Source: Rhodovarius lipocyclicus
GTDB taxonomy: Bacteria; Pseudomonadota; Alphaproteobacteria; Acetobacterales; Acetobacteraceae
Direction: 5' to 3'
Assembly: GCF_009900765.1 (NCBI RefSeq)
Contig: NZ_JAAABL010000025.1
Coordinates: forward strand, 1-52,167
DNA: 52,167 nucleotides
The number at the start of each line of letters is the position of its first letter. The first letter of the stretch is position 1. Of the stretch, positions 8,562-15,781 are shown piece after piece. A program made the translations under genes and the position numbers. Below the pieces are notes generated by a model. The model was not told where the DNA came from, did not search any database, and worked only from the letters and a program-made list of their open reading frames with translations.

Positions 8562-9362
8562 TCAAGCCGCCTGGGGCGTGGCGTAGCGCGGCGCGACGCG
8601 GGAGGTGGAGAGGTTCGGCATCATCGCCTGGCGCGCGGCCTCGAAGGCCTCCCACTGGGCGCCGTCCTGCAGGGCGGGCAGGGTGGCGAATTCGCCGCGG
8701 TCGAAGCCCACCAGCGCGGCCGCCACCAGGTCGGTCGCGGACATCACCATCTCCGGCGGGACATTGCCGACATCGGCGCCCGCCGTTTCCCAGAATTCCG
8801 TGGCGGTGGCACCCGGCAGCACCACCTGCACGCCGAGGCCGGTGCCCGCGAATTCCTTCCGCAGGGATTGGCTGAAGGCCAGCACGAAGGCCTTGGTGGC
8901 GCCATAGACGCCGTGGAACACCTCCGGCGCCACCGCCAGCACGGAGGCGATGTTCGCCACCCGCCCGGCCCCGCGCGCCAGGAAGCCCGGCACCACGGCA
9001 CGGGTCAGCCGCGTCAACGCCGTGACGTTCAGCGCCACCATGGCATCCAAACGCGCCGGATCGGTCTGCGCCAGCGTGCCGGTGGCGCCGATGCCCGCAT
9101 TGTTCACCAGCACGGTGATGCCCGCATCGGCGGCCAGCGTGGCCTCCAGCGCCCGCAGCTGCGCGGGGTCGGACAGATCGGCGGCGATGCCGCGCGCGGC
9201 CACGCCGTGGCGGGCGCGAATGCGGGCGGCCGTAGCCTCCAGCCGTTCGGCGTTGCGCGCCACCAGGATCACGTCATGGCCGCGCGCCGCCAGACCCTCC
9301 GCGAAAAGGGCGCCGATCCCTGTCGAGGCGCCGGTGATCACCGCTGTACCCTTGCTGGCCAT
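8562..9362 (-). CDS. Short-chain dehydrogenase/reductase (SDR)
   Basis: A 266-residue classical SDR using NAD(P)H. The cofactor motif TGASTGIG is at residues 10-17, followed by the acidic-site motif NNAG (VLVNNAGIGATG). The catalytic Ser is in NIASVLAVAP and the catalytic pair in YGATK (Tyr and Lys). The arrangement resembles the family often labelled YqjQ/DltE-like, but the substrate is unknown. ATG 9362 is chosen because GGAAG precedes it and the Rossmann motif follows at the usual spacing; the upstream in-frame extension lacks similarity to SDRs. It is transcribed toward the GlxA-type regulator and diverges from the desaturase, with operator copy 2 in the divergent promoter region. Confidence 0.93.
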   Translation of the reverse strand: MASKGTAVITGASTGIGALFAEGLAARGHDVILVARNAERLEATAARIRARHGVAARGIAADLSDPAQLRALEATLAADAGITVLVNNAGIGATGTLAQTDPARLDAMVALNVTALTRLTRAVVPGFLARGAGRVANIASVLAVAPEVFHGVYGATKAFVLAFSQSLRKEFAGTGLGVQVVLPGATATEFWETAGADVGNVPPEMVMSATDLVAAALVGFDRGEFATLPALQDGAQWEAFEAARQAMMPNLSTSRVAPRYATPQAA

Positions 9363-9442
9363 GGGCCTGCTTCCTTGCCTGTGGTGCCGCGAGCGGAATG
9401 CCGCGGCGGTTGGGCGCAGGTTAGGGCAAGGCGGGTTTGTCC

Positions 9443-9476
9443 CAAATGTCATTGATACCACTTTTCAGGACATTCA
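9443..9476 (-). promoter_or_regulatory. Operator-like inverted repeat, copy 2 (AATGTC-N18-GACATT)
   Basis: AATGTC at 9445-9450 and GACATT at 9469-9474 form an inverted repeat with an 18-base spacer, exactly as at 6071-6105. Read on the minus strand the site starts TGAATGTCCTGAA and ends TGACATT. It matches copy 1 at 25 of 31 positions, including the asymmetric CTGAA and ATC parts of the spacer. It lies 80 bases upstream of the SDR start codon in the same orientation that copy 1 has toward the MATE gene, and 148 bases from the desaturase start. Two copies with fixed spacing in neighbouring promoters are unlikely to be chance, but no factor has been shown to bind. Confidence 0.6.
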
Positions 9477-9624
9477 CGCCTGTCTCCGCCGCCGCCTGGA
9501 TGGGCAGCTTCTGCCCGGTAGCGGTGCGCGGCCCTTCCCGGCCGCCCCATGGCGCGCGCCCGCACGCTCGACAGCGCCCCGCCCGGCTGCTGTGCTGGCC
9601 ATGCCTCAGCCAGGAGCCACCAGC

Positions 9625-10542
9625 ATGAGCGGACTGACCCATGAGCAGGCCCATATCCGGGCCCCCGCGCCCGCGGCGATGATGCATCTGGCCGGGCGTT
9701 CGGATGCCGAGGGGCTGCGGCACCTGGCCATCCATCTGGGGCTGCTGCTGCTGACGGGCACGCTGGTGGCGCTGCTGCCGGGCTGGTGGAAAACCCCGGC
9801 GGTGCTGGCGCTGGGCGTGGTGCAGGCGGCCTTCTTCGCGCCTTTCCATGAGACGATGCACCAGACCGCCTTCGCCAGCCGCCGGCTGAACGCGGTGGTG
9901 GGCTGGCTGGCCGGCGCGCCCTCCCTGTTCAACTGGCATTTCTATCAGGCCTATCACCTGGCCCATCACCGCCACACCCAGGACCCCGAGCGCGACCCGG
10001 AGCTGATGATGCAGCCCCCGCCGACGCGGTTCCGCGGCTATCTGCTGCGGCTGACCACCCTGCCCTACTGGCGCTCGCGCTTCCGCATCGCGGTGGATGG
10101 GCTGCGCGGGGATTTCTCGGCCTATCCCTATATCCACCCCGATGCGGCGCTGCGCATCGTGCGCAGCGTGCGCTGGATGCTGGCCTTCGTGGCGGGGGCG
10201 GTGCTGCTGGCCGGGCTGACCCTGGGCTGGCAGGCGGTGCTGCTGTTCTGGGTGCTGCCGCAGCTGTTCGGGCAATCCCTGCTGCGCTGCTATCTGCTGA
10301 CGGAACACACCTTCTGCTCGCATGAGCGCGACGGGCTGACCAACACCCGCACCATGCTGACCAACCCGCTGCTGCGGCTGCTGATGTGGAACATGCCCTA
10401 TCACGCGGAGCACCACCTGTACCCCTTCATCCCCTTCCACCGCCTGGCGGAGGCGCATGGGGTGCTGCGGGACAGGCTGGCGCATGTGCATCCGGGCTAT
10501 GTGGACTGGCACCGGCAGTATCTGGCGCGGATCAGGGGCTGA
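9625..10542 (+). CDS. Membrane fatty acid desaturase / hydroxylase-type di-iron protein
   Basis: A 305-residue member of the FA_desaturase superfamily. It has the three histidine boxes that bind the di-iron centre: HETMH (residues 75-79), HLAHH (111-115, followed by RH) and, near the C-terminus, HAEHH. Hydrophobic segments flank the boxes (LLLLTGTLVALLPG; VLLAGLTLGWQAVLLFWVLP), consistent with an inner-membrane enzyme. Members desaturate or hydroxylate acyl chains or carotenoids; the substrate cannot be read here. ATG 9625 has AGGAG at a good distance; an ATG at 9601 is an alternative. The gene converges on the ABC operon with only six bases between the stop codons. Confidence 0.9.
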   Translation: MSGLTHEQAHIRAPAPAAMMHLAGRSDAEGLRHLAIHLGLLLLTGTLVALLPGWWKTPAVLALGVVQAAFFAPFHETMHQTAFASRRLNAVVGWLAGAPSLFNWHFYQAYHLAHHRHTQDPERDPELMMQPPPTRFRGYLLRLTTLPYWRSRFRIAVDGLRGDFSAYPYIHPDAALRIVRSVRWMLAFVAGAVLLAGLTLGWQAVLLFWVLPQLFGQSLLRCYLLTEHTFCSHERDGLTNTRTMLTNPLLRLLMWNMPYHAEHHLYPFIPFHRLAEAHGVLRDRLAHVHPGYVDWHRQYLARIRG

Positions 10543-10548
10543 GGGGCG

Positions 10549-11325
10549 TCAGGCCCCATCCAGCCGGTTCAACCCGGGCGGCAGCACCGAGGCGATCAGC
10601 GCGCGCGTATAGGCATCGCGGGGCGCGTGCAGCACCTCCGCCACCGGGCCCTGCTCCACGATCGCGCCCTGGCGCAGCACCGCCACCTCCTCGCACAGCA
10701 GCTGCACCACCGCCAGGTTGTGGGAGATGAACAGGAAGGCCAGCTTGTGGCGTTCCCGCAGGCCCCGCAGCAGTTCGATGATCTGCGCCTGCACCGAGAC
10801 ATCCAGCGCCGAGGTCGGTTCATCCAGCAGCAGGGCGCGGGGGCCGGGGGCCAGCGCGCGGGCGATGCAGACGCGCTGCTTCTGCCCACCCGATAGCTCA
10901 TGCGGGTAGCGCCACAGGAATTCCCCGCCCAGCCCCACATCGTCCAGCAATGCGGCGACACGGTCGCGGATCTGCCGCCGGGTCAGCCCGCCCTGGATCA
11001 GCAGGGGCTCGGCCACGCTGTCATGCACGCTGTGGCGCGGGTTCAGCGCGGAATGCGGGTTCTGGAACACCACCTGCACATCGCGGCGCAGGGCGCGCAG
11101 CCGGGCCTCCCGCGCCTGGGTGATATCGGTGCCATCCATCAGCACATGGCCCTCGGCCACGGATTGCAGGCGCAGCAGCACCCGCAGCAGGGTGGATTTG
11201 CCGGAGCCCGATTCCCCCACCAGCCCCAGCGCGGCCCCGGGGCGCAGCGCCAGGCTGACATCGTTCACCGCCGCCTGCGCGCCGAAGCGCACCGTCACGC
11301 GCCGTGCCTCCAGCAGCGCGGTCAT
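10549..11325 (-). CDS. Dipeptide/oligopeptide-type ABC transporter ATPase (DppF-like)
   Basis: A 258-residue ABC ATPase and last gene of the operon. Walker A is GESGSGKSTLL, the signature LSGGQKQRVCIARAL, Walker B LLLDEPTSALD, and the H-loop FISHNLAVV. It couples ATP hydrolysis to import through the adjacent permeases. It is shorter than most DppF proteins (about 320-330 residues): it ends soon after DAYTRALIASVLPPGL and lacks the cysteine-containing C-terminal extension that the neighbouring ATPase has. Its start overlaps the stop of that gene by four bases (ATGA), indicating translational coupling. The ABC call is secure; the ligand is inferred from the linked oxoprolinase. Confidence 0.93.
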   Translation of the reverse strand: MTALLEARRVTVRFGAQAAVNDVSLALRPGAALGLVGESGSGKSTLLRVLLRLQSVAEGHVLMDGTDITQAREARLRALRRDVQVVFQNPHSALNPRHSVHDSVAEPLLIQGGLTRRQIRDRVAALLDDVGLGGEFLWRYPHELSGGQKQRVCIARALAPGPRALLLDEPTSALDVSVQAQIIELLRGLRERHKLAFLFISHNLAVVQLLCEEVAVLRQGAIVEQGPVAEVLHAPRDAYTRALIASVLPPGLNRLDGA

Positions 11326-12284
11326 GCCGGCACCATGTGGCAGGCCACGGCATGGGGCGCGCCGCGCAGCTCCGGCTTCTCCTGCCGGCAGATCTCGGCC
11401 GCCAGCGGGCAGCGCGGGTGGAAGCGGCAGCCCCGCGGCGGGTCGCGCAGGTTGGGGATGCTGCCCGGAATGCCCTGGGGCATGTGGCCGGGCCGGCGCA
11501 GGTCGGGCATCGCGGCCAGCAGGCCCTGGGTGTAGGGGTGGCGGGGGGCCGCGAACAGCAGGGCCGCCGGCGCGTCCTCCACCACATTGCCGGCATACAT
11601 CACCACGATGCGGCGGCAGGCGGCGCCGATCACGCCCAGATCGTGGCTGATCAGCAGCAGCGTCAGCCCCAGCCGCTCCACCAGATCGGCGATCAGCGCC
11701 AGCACCTGGCGCTGGATGGTCACGTCCAGCGCCGTGGTGGGTTCGTCCGCGATCAGCACGCGCGGGTTGCCCGCCAGCGCCTGGGCGATCAGCACGCGCT
11801 GGCGCATGCCCCCCGAGAGTTCGTGCGGATAGCGGTCCAGCAACGCCGCCGGGCCGGGCAGGCGCACGGAATCCAGCAGGGCCACGGCGCGGTCGCGGCG
11901 CGCGGCGCGCGGCATGGCGGGTTCATGGGCGCGCAGCACCTCCTCCATCTGCCGGCCGATGGTGAAGACCGGGTTGAGGTAGGTGACCGGGTCCTGGAAG
12001 ACCATGCCCATGGTGCCGCCGCGCAGCCGCCGCAGCCCGGCCGCGTCCATCGCCAGGACATCCGCGCCGTCGAAGCGGATGGCGCCGGAGACCACCCGCG
12101 CGGGCGGCGCCGGGTTCAGCCGCAGCAGGCTGCGGGCCAGCACCGACTTGCCGCAGCCCGTCTCCCCCACGATGCCCACGGCCTCGCCCGCCTCGACCGC
12201 CAGGTCGATGCCGTCCAGCACATGCACCCGCCCCTCGAACCCATCGAAGGCAAGGCGGTAGTCGCTGATCTCGATCAGGCTCAT
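11322..12284 (-). CDS. Dipeptide/oligopeptide-type ABC transporter ATPase (DppD-like)
   Basis: A 320-residue ABC ATPase with Walker A GETGCGKSVLA, signature LSGGMRQRVLIAQAL, Walker B LIADEPTTALD and H-loop LLISHDLGVIG. It keeps the C-terminal oligopeptide-ABC extension: HPYTQGLLAAMPDL is followed by cysteines in GCRFHPRCPLAAEIC, the pattern known in Dpp/Opp ATPases to hold an Fe-S cluster. It overlaps both neighbours by four bases at ATGA junctions. ATG 12284 is fixed by the overlap with the upstream permease stop. It should form a heterodimer with the shorter ATPase downstream. Confidence 0.94.
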   Translation of the reverse strand: MSLIEISDYRLAFDGFEGRVHVLDGIDLAVEAGEAVGIVGETGCGKSVLARSLLRLNPAPPARVVSGAIRFDGADVLAMDAAGLRRLRGGTMGMVFQDPVTYLNPVFTIGRQMEEVLRAHEPAMPRAARRDRAVALLDSVRLPGPAALLDRYPHELSGGMRQRVLIAQALAGNPRVLIADEPTTALDVTIQRQVLALIADLVERLGLTLLLISHDLGVIGAACRRIVVMYAGNVVEDAPAALLFAAPRHPYTQGLLAAMPDLRRPGHMPQGIPGSIPNLRDPPRGCRFHPRCPLAAEICRQEKPELRGAPHAVACHMVPA

Positions 12285-13177
12285 CCGCGCGCGCTCCGGG
12301 GGTCCAGCGTGTCGCGCAGACCGTCGCCGAACAGGTTGAAGCCCAGCACCGTCAGGAAGATGCACAGGCCCGGAAAGGCCGAATACCACCACCAGTCGGG
12401 CATGTAGCTGCGGCCGGTGGCGATCATGGCGCCCCATTCCGGCGCGGGCGGCTTGGCGCCGAGCCCGATGAACCCCAGCGACGCCGCGGCCAGGATCGCC
12501 ATGCCCATGTCCATGCTGGCCTTCACCACCAGCGGCCCCATGCAGTTGGGCAGGATATGGCGGAACAGGATGCGCGTGTGGGAGGCACCCATGGTGCGCG
12601 CGGCCTCCACATAGGCCTCGGAGCGCAGGGTCAGCGCCTTGGCCTCGATCAGCCGCACATAGCCGGGCCACCACACCACCGCCAGCGCCAGCACCCCGTG
12701 CAGGATGCCGGGGCCGAGGGCGGCCACGATGGCCAGCGCCAGCACCAGCCCGGGCACGGCCAGGAACACGTCCGTCACGCGCATGAGGACGGTGCGGACG
12801 CGCCCGCCGAAATACCCCGCCGCCACCCCCAGCGGCACGCCCACCAGGGCGGCGAGGCCCGTGATGGTCAGCCCGATCCAGAAGCTGGTGCGGGTGCCGA
12901 TGACCACGCGGGTCAAGATGTCGTTGCCCATCTCATCCGTGCCGAACCAATGCGCGGCGGAGGGCGGGCGCAGCCGGTTCGCCAGATCCACCGCGCCGCG
13001 CGCGTGCTCCGGGTACGGCACGATCCAGGGGCCGATCAGCGTCAGGATGCAGAAGGCCAGCACCAGCACCAGCCCCAGCAGGGCCGAGGGGCTGCGCGCG
13101 AAGGTCCAGGCGAAGAAGCGCAGCCGGCGCAGGCTGCCCGCATGTTCCAGCCGCAGGCGTTGCAGGGTGGCGCTCAT
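12281..13177 (-). CDS. Dipeptide/oligopeptide-type ABC transporter permease (DppC-like)
   Basis: A 298-residue inner-membrane permease with about six membrane helices. A DppC-type N-terminal segment (FARSPSALLGLVLVLAFCIL) precedes the periplasmic part HWFGTDEMGNDILTRVVIGTR, which is characteristic of the C subunit. The EAA loop that contacts the ATPase is EAARTMGASHTRILFRHILP. It pairs with the DppB-like permease encoded just upstream. Both ends overlap neighbouring genes by four bases, so translation of the whole transporter is probably coupled. ATG 13177 is set by this overlap. Confidence 0.94.
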   Translation of the reverse strand: MSATLQRLRLEHAGSLRRLRFFAWTFARSPSALLGLVLVLAFCILTLIGPWIVPYPEHARGAVDLANRLRPPSAAHWFGTDEMGNDILTRVVIGTRTSFWIGLTITGLAALVGVPLGVAAGYFGGRVRTVLMRVTDVFLAVPGLVLALAIVAALGPGILHGVLALAVVWWPGYVRLIEAKALTLRSEAYVEAARTMGASHTRILFRHILPNCMGPLVVKASMDMGMAILAAASLGFIGLGAKPPAPEWGAMIATGRSYMPDWWWYSAFPGLCIFLTVLGFNLFGDGLRDTLDPRSARG

Positions 13178-14187
13178 GCGCCGCGCGTCCGCGGGTCCAG
13201 CCAGCCATAGGCGAGGTCGACCAGAAGGTTGCTCAGCATGAACAGGAACCCGATCACCAGCGTGACCCCCATCACGGGTTTGAAATCGGCCGCGATGGCG
13301 GAATTCACGGCGTAGAGGCCGATGCCCGGCCAGTCGAACACCGTCTCCACCAGCACCGTGCTGCCCAGCATCCAGCCGAAGCGCAGGCCGATCATCGCCA
13401 GCGTCGGCAGCATGGCGTTCTTCAGCGCGAGCCGCCCCACCAGCCGCCCGGGCGCCACGCCATGGGCGCGCGCGGCGGTGATGTGGTCGGAGCCCAGCAC
13501 CTCGATCATCTCCGCCCGGTTCACCCGCAGCACGGAGGCGAGGCACGGCAGCGACAGCACCAGCGCCGGCAGCACCGCATGCCGGGCGGCATCCAGGAAG
13601 GTGCCCCATTCCCCCGCCAGCAGCGCATCGAACAGCACCATGCCCGTGAGGGTGGGCGGCGGGTCCGCCGCGATGGACAGCATGCCCCCGGTCGGCAGCC
13701 AGCCCCACCACACCGCCACCACCAATTGCAGCAGCAGCGCGATCCAGAAGGCCGGCAGCGCGACACCCGAGACCGCCAGCACCCGGATGCCGTGGTCCAG
13801 CCAGGATTGCCGCCGGACCGCCGCCAGCATGCCGAGCGGTATCCCCACCGCGCAGGCGAAGCCCATGGCCAGGATCACCAGCTGCAGCGTGGCCGGCACA
13901 TAGCGCGCCAGATCCTGCGCCACCTCATTGCCGCTCTGGATCGAGCGGCCGAGGCGGCCATGCAGCAGGTCGTCCGCATAGCGCAGGAACTGCTGCGGCA
14001 GGGGCCGGTCCAGCCCGTATTCCCGGCGCAGCGTCGCCACCATCTCCGGCGTCGCATCCGGCCCGGCCGCCAGCGCCGCCGGGTCCGCCGGCGTGACGTT
14101 GGAGATCACGAAGGTGATCAGCACCAGCCCCGCCAGCATCATGCCGACATAGGCCAGGCGCCGGGCCAGATAGCGCAGCATGCTCAT
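13174..14187 (-). CDS. Dipeptide/oligopeptide-type ABC transporter permease (DppB-like)
   Basis: A 337-residue permease with about six membrane segments. The N-terminus LRYLARRLAYVGMMLAGLVLITFVI and the following periplasmic REYGLDRPLPQQFLRYADDLLHGRLGRSI are hallmarks of the B subunit. The EAA-like loop is ITAARAHGVAPGRLVGRLALKNAMLP. Start ATG 14187 overlaps the stop of the binding-protein gene (TCAT on the + strand), and a second ATG two codons later is possible. With the C subunit it forms the translocation channel of the oxoprolinase-linked importer. Confidence 0.93.
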   Translation of the reverse strand: MSMLRYLARRLAYVGMMLAGLVLITFVISNVTPADPAALAAGPDATPEMVATLRREYGLDRPLPQQFLRYADDLLHGRLGRSIQSGNEVAQDLARYVPATLQLVILAMGFACAVGIPLGMLAAVRRQSWLDHGIRVLAVSGVALPAFWIALLLQLVVAVWWGWLPTGGMLSIAADPPPTLTGMVLFDALLAGEWGTFLDAARHAVLPALVLSLPCLASVLRVNRAEMIEVLGSDHITAARAHGVAPGRLVGRLALKNAMLPTLAMIGLRFGWMLGSTVLVETVFDWPGIGLYAVNSAIAADFKPVMGVTLVIGFLFMLSNLLVDLAYGWLDPRTRGA

Positions 14188-15767
14188 CCACGCGCCGCGT
14201 AGAGCGGGAACAGATCGACCTCGCCCGTCAGGTTCAGCGGCTGGTTGGCGAAGCCGCGCACGTAATTGCGCATGGCCCAACGCTGGTTGGCCGTCATGCA
14301 GAACACCGCCGGCTGCAATTCCAGCACGCGGCGCTGGATGGCGGCATACATCTCCCGCCGCTTCGGCGCGTCCAGCTCCACGGCGGCCTCGGCCACCATG
14401 GCGTCGATCCGCGCGTCGCGCAGGTGATGGATGCCCCAGAACTGCCCCGCCGCGCTGGATGCGTATTGCGACGCCACCGTATCGGGGGAGGTGGTGACGG
14501 GCGTGACATAGACCGCCGTCATCGCCGCCGCCGTGTCCGGGTTGGCGCCGCGCCCGATCAGCGTGGGCCAGGGCTGGCCCACCAGGTTCACCCGGATGCC
14601 CAGCGGCTGCAGCGCGTTCAGCAGCACCAGGCCGATCTGGCGCTGCACCTCATGGCCCGCCACATGCAGGTATTCCAGCTCGAACCCGCCCTGGGGGGTG
14701 GCGCTTCGCGCCATGAAGGCGCGGGCCTTGTCCAGGTCCCGCCGCGGCATGTCGAGCGCGATGCGCCCGGCCGTGACCACCGGAAAGGGCCCATCCAGCA
14801 GCCTGGCATCGCCCTTGTGGATGGTGATCAGCGCGTCGTAGTCGAAGGCATGCGCGATGGCCTTTCGCAGGTTCAGGTCCGCCGTCGGGCCCTTCTGCGT
14901 GTTCATCATGATGAAGAAGGGCGCGGCGCCGGGATCGTTGGTGACCACCATGCCCGGCACGCGCTCCAGCTGCTCCAGGTCATCGGGCGTCAGGCCGGCC
15001 GCGATATCCACCTCGCCGCGCTGCAAGGCGGCCTTGCGGGGGGCGGATTCGCGCATCACGCGGAAGATCACGCCGGCGGGGCGGTCGGCCTCGGCCATCG
15101 GCCAGCCCTTCCAGTACTCCGGCACCGCCTCCAGCGACATCACCGTCTGGCCATCCCAGCGGCGGATGCGGAACGGGCCAGAGCCCGCGGCATTGGCCGT
15201 CAGCCATTTCTGGCCGTCGTCGTCGCCGTCCACATTCGCCAGCACCTGCTTCGGGTTCACGATGAACCACAGCGGCAGGAAGGCGATGAAATCCGGATAG
15301 GGGCGTTCCAGCGTGAAGCGCACCGTGCGCGCGTCCAGCGCCTCGATCTTCTCGGGCTTCAGATGGCGCGACAGCATCCAGGAGATGCCCTTGTTCAGCC
15401 GCAGGCCCCGCGCGAAGGAAAAGCGCACCGCCTCCGCATCCAGCGCGTCGCCGTTGTTGAACTTCGCGGCCGCCGCCAGCTTGAAGGTCCAGGTCAGGCC
15501 ATCCGCGCTGGTTTCCCAGCTTTCGGCCAGCCACGGGATCACGCGGGCGGGCGTGCCGTCATAGCGCACCAGCGCATCGTACAGGCAGCGCTGCATCATG
15601 CGGGTGGACCAGTCATAGCGCTGGTGCGGGTCCAGGATGGGCACCGGCTGGTTGCCGGAGAACACCAGGATGCGGCGGTTGCCCTCGCGCTCGAAGCCGA
15701 AGGCGGGATCCAGGGAGGAAGCGGCCACCAGGCCGCCCGCGCCCAGCAGGAAATCGCGGCGTTGCAT
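14184..15767 (-). CDS. Periplasmic peptide-type ABC substrate-binding protein (SBP_bac_5) of the oxoprolinase operon
   Basis: A 527-residue family-5 binding protein with a twin-arginine-like leader (MQRRDFLLGAGGLVAASSLD). Family features include LVFSGNQPVPILDPHQRYDW, RCLYDALVRYD, PWLAESWETSADGLTWTFKL and AAGSGPFRIRRWD. It delivers its ligand to the permeases encoded immediately downstream. It lies 14 bases after the HyuA-HyuB enzyme gene, so the likely ligand is a substrate or relative of that enzyme (5-oxoproline, a hydantoin, or a peptide derivative); that is inference. It is less similar to the two 526-residue paralogues elsewhere in this window than those are to each other. Confidence 0.93.
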   Translation of the reverse strand: MQRRDFLLGAGGLVAASSLDPAFGFEREGNRRILVFSGNQPVPILDPHQRYDWSTRMMQRCLYDALVRYDGTPARVIPWLAESWETSADGLTWTFKLAAAAKFNNGDALDAEAVRFSFARGLRLNKGISWMLSRHLKPEKIEALDARTVRFTLERPYPDFIAFLPLWFIVNPKQVLANVDGDDDGQKWLTANAAGSGPFRIRRWDGQTVMSLEAVPEYWKGWPMAEADRPAGVIFRVMRESAPRKAALQRGEVDIAAGLTPDDLEQLERVPGMVVTNDPGAAPFFIMMNTQKGPTADLNLRKAIAHAFDYDALITIHKGDARLLDGPFPVVTAGRIALDMPRRDLDKARAFMARSATPQGGFELEYLHVAGHEVQRQIGLVLLNALQPLGIRVNLVGQPWPTLIGRGANPDTAAAMTAVYVTPVTTSPDTVASQYASSAAGQFWGIHHLRDARIDAMVAEAAVELDAPKRREMYAAIQRRVLELQPAVFCMTANQRWAMRNYVRGFANQPLNLTGEVDLFPLYAARG

Positions 15768-15781
15768 GTCTCGCTCTCCTC

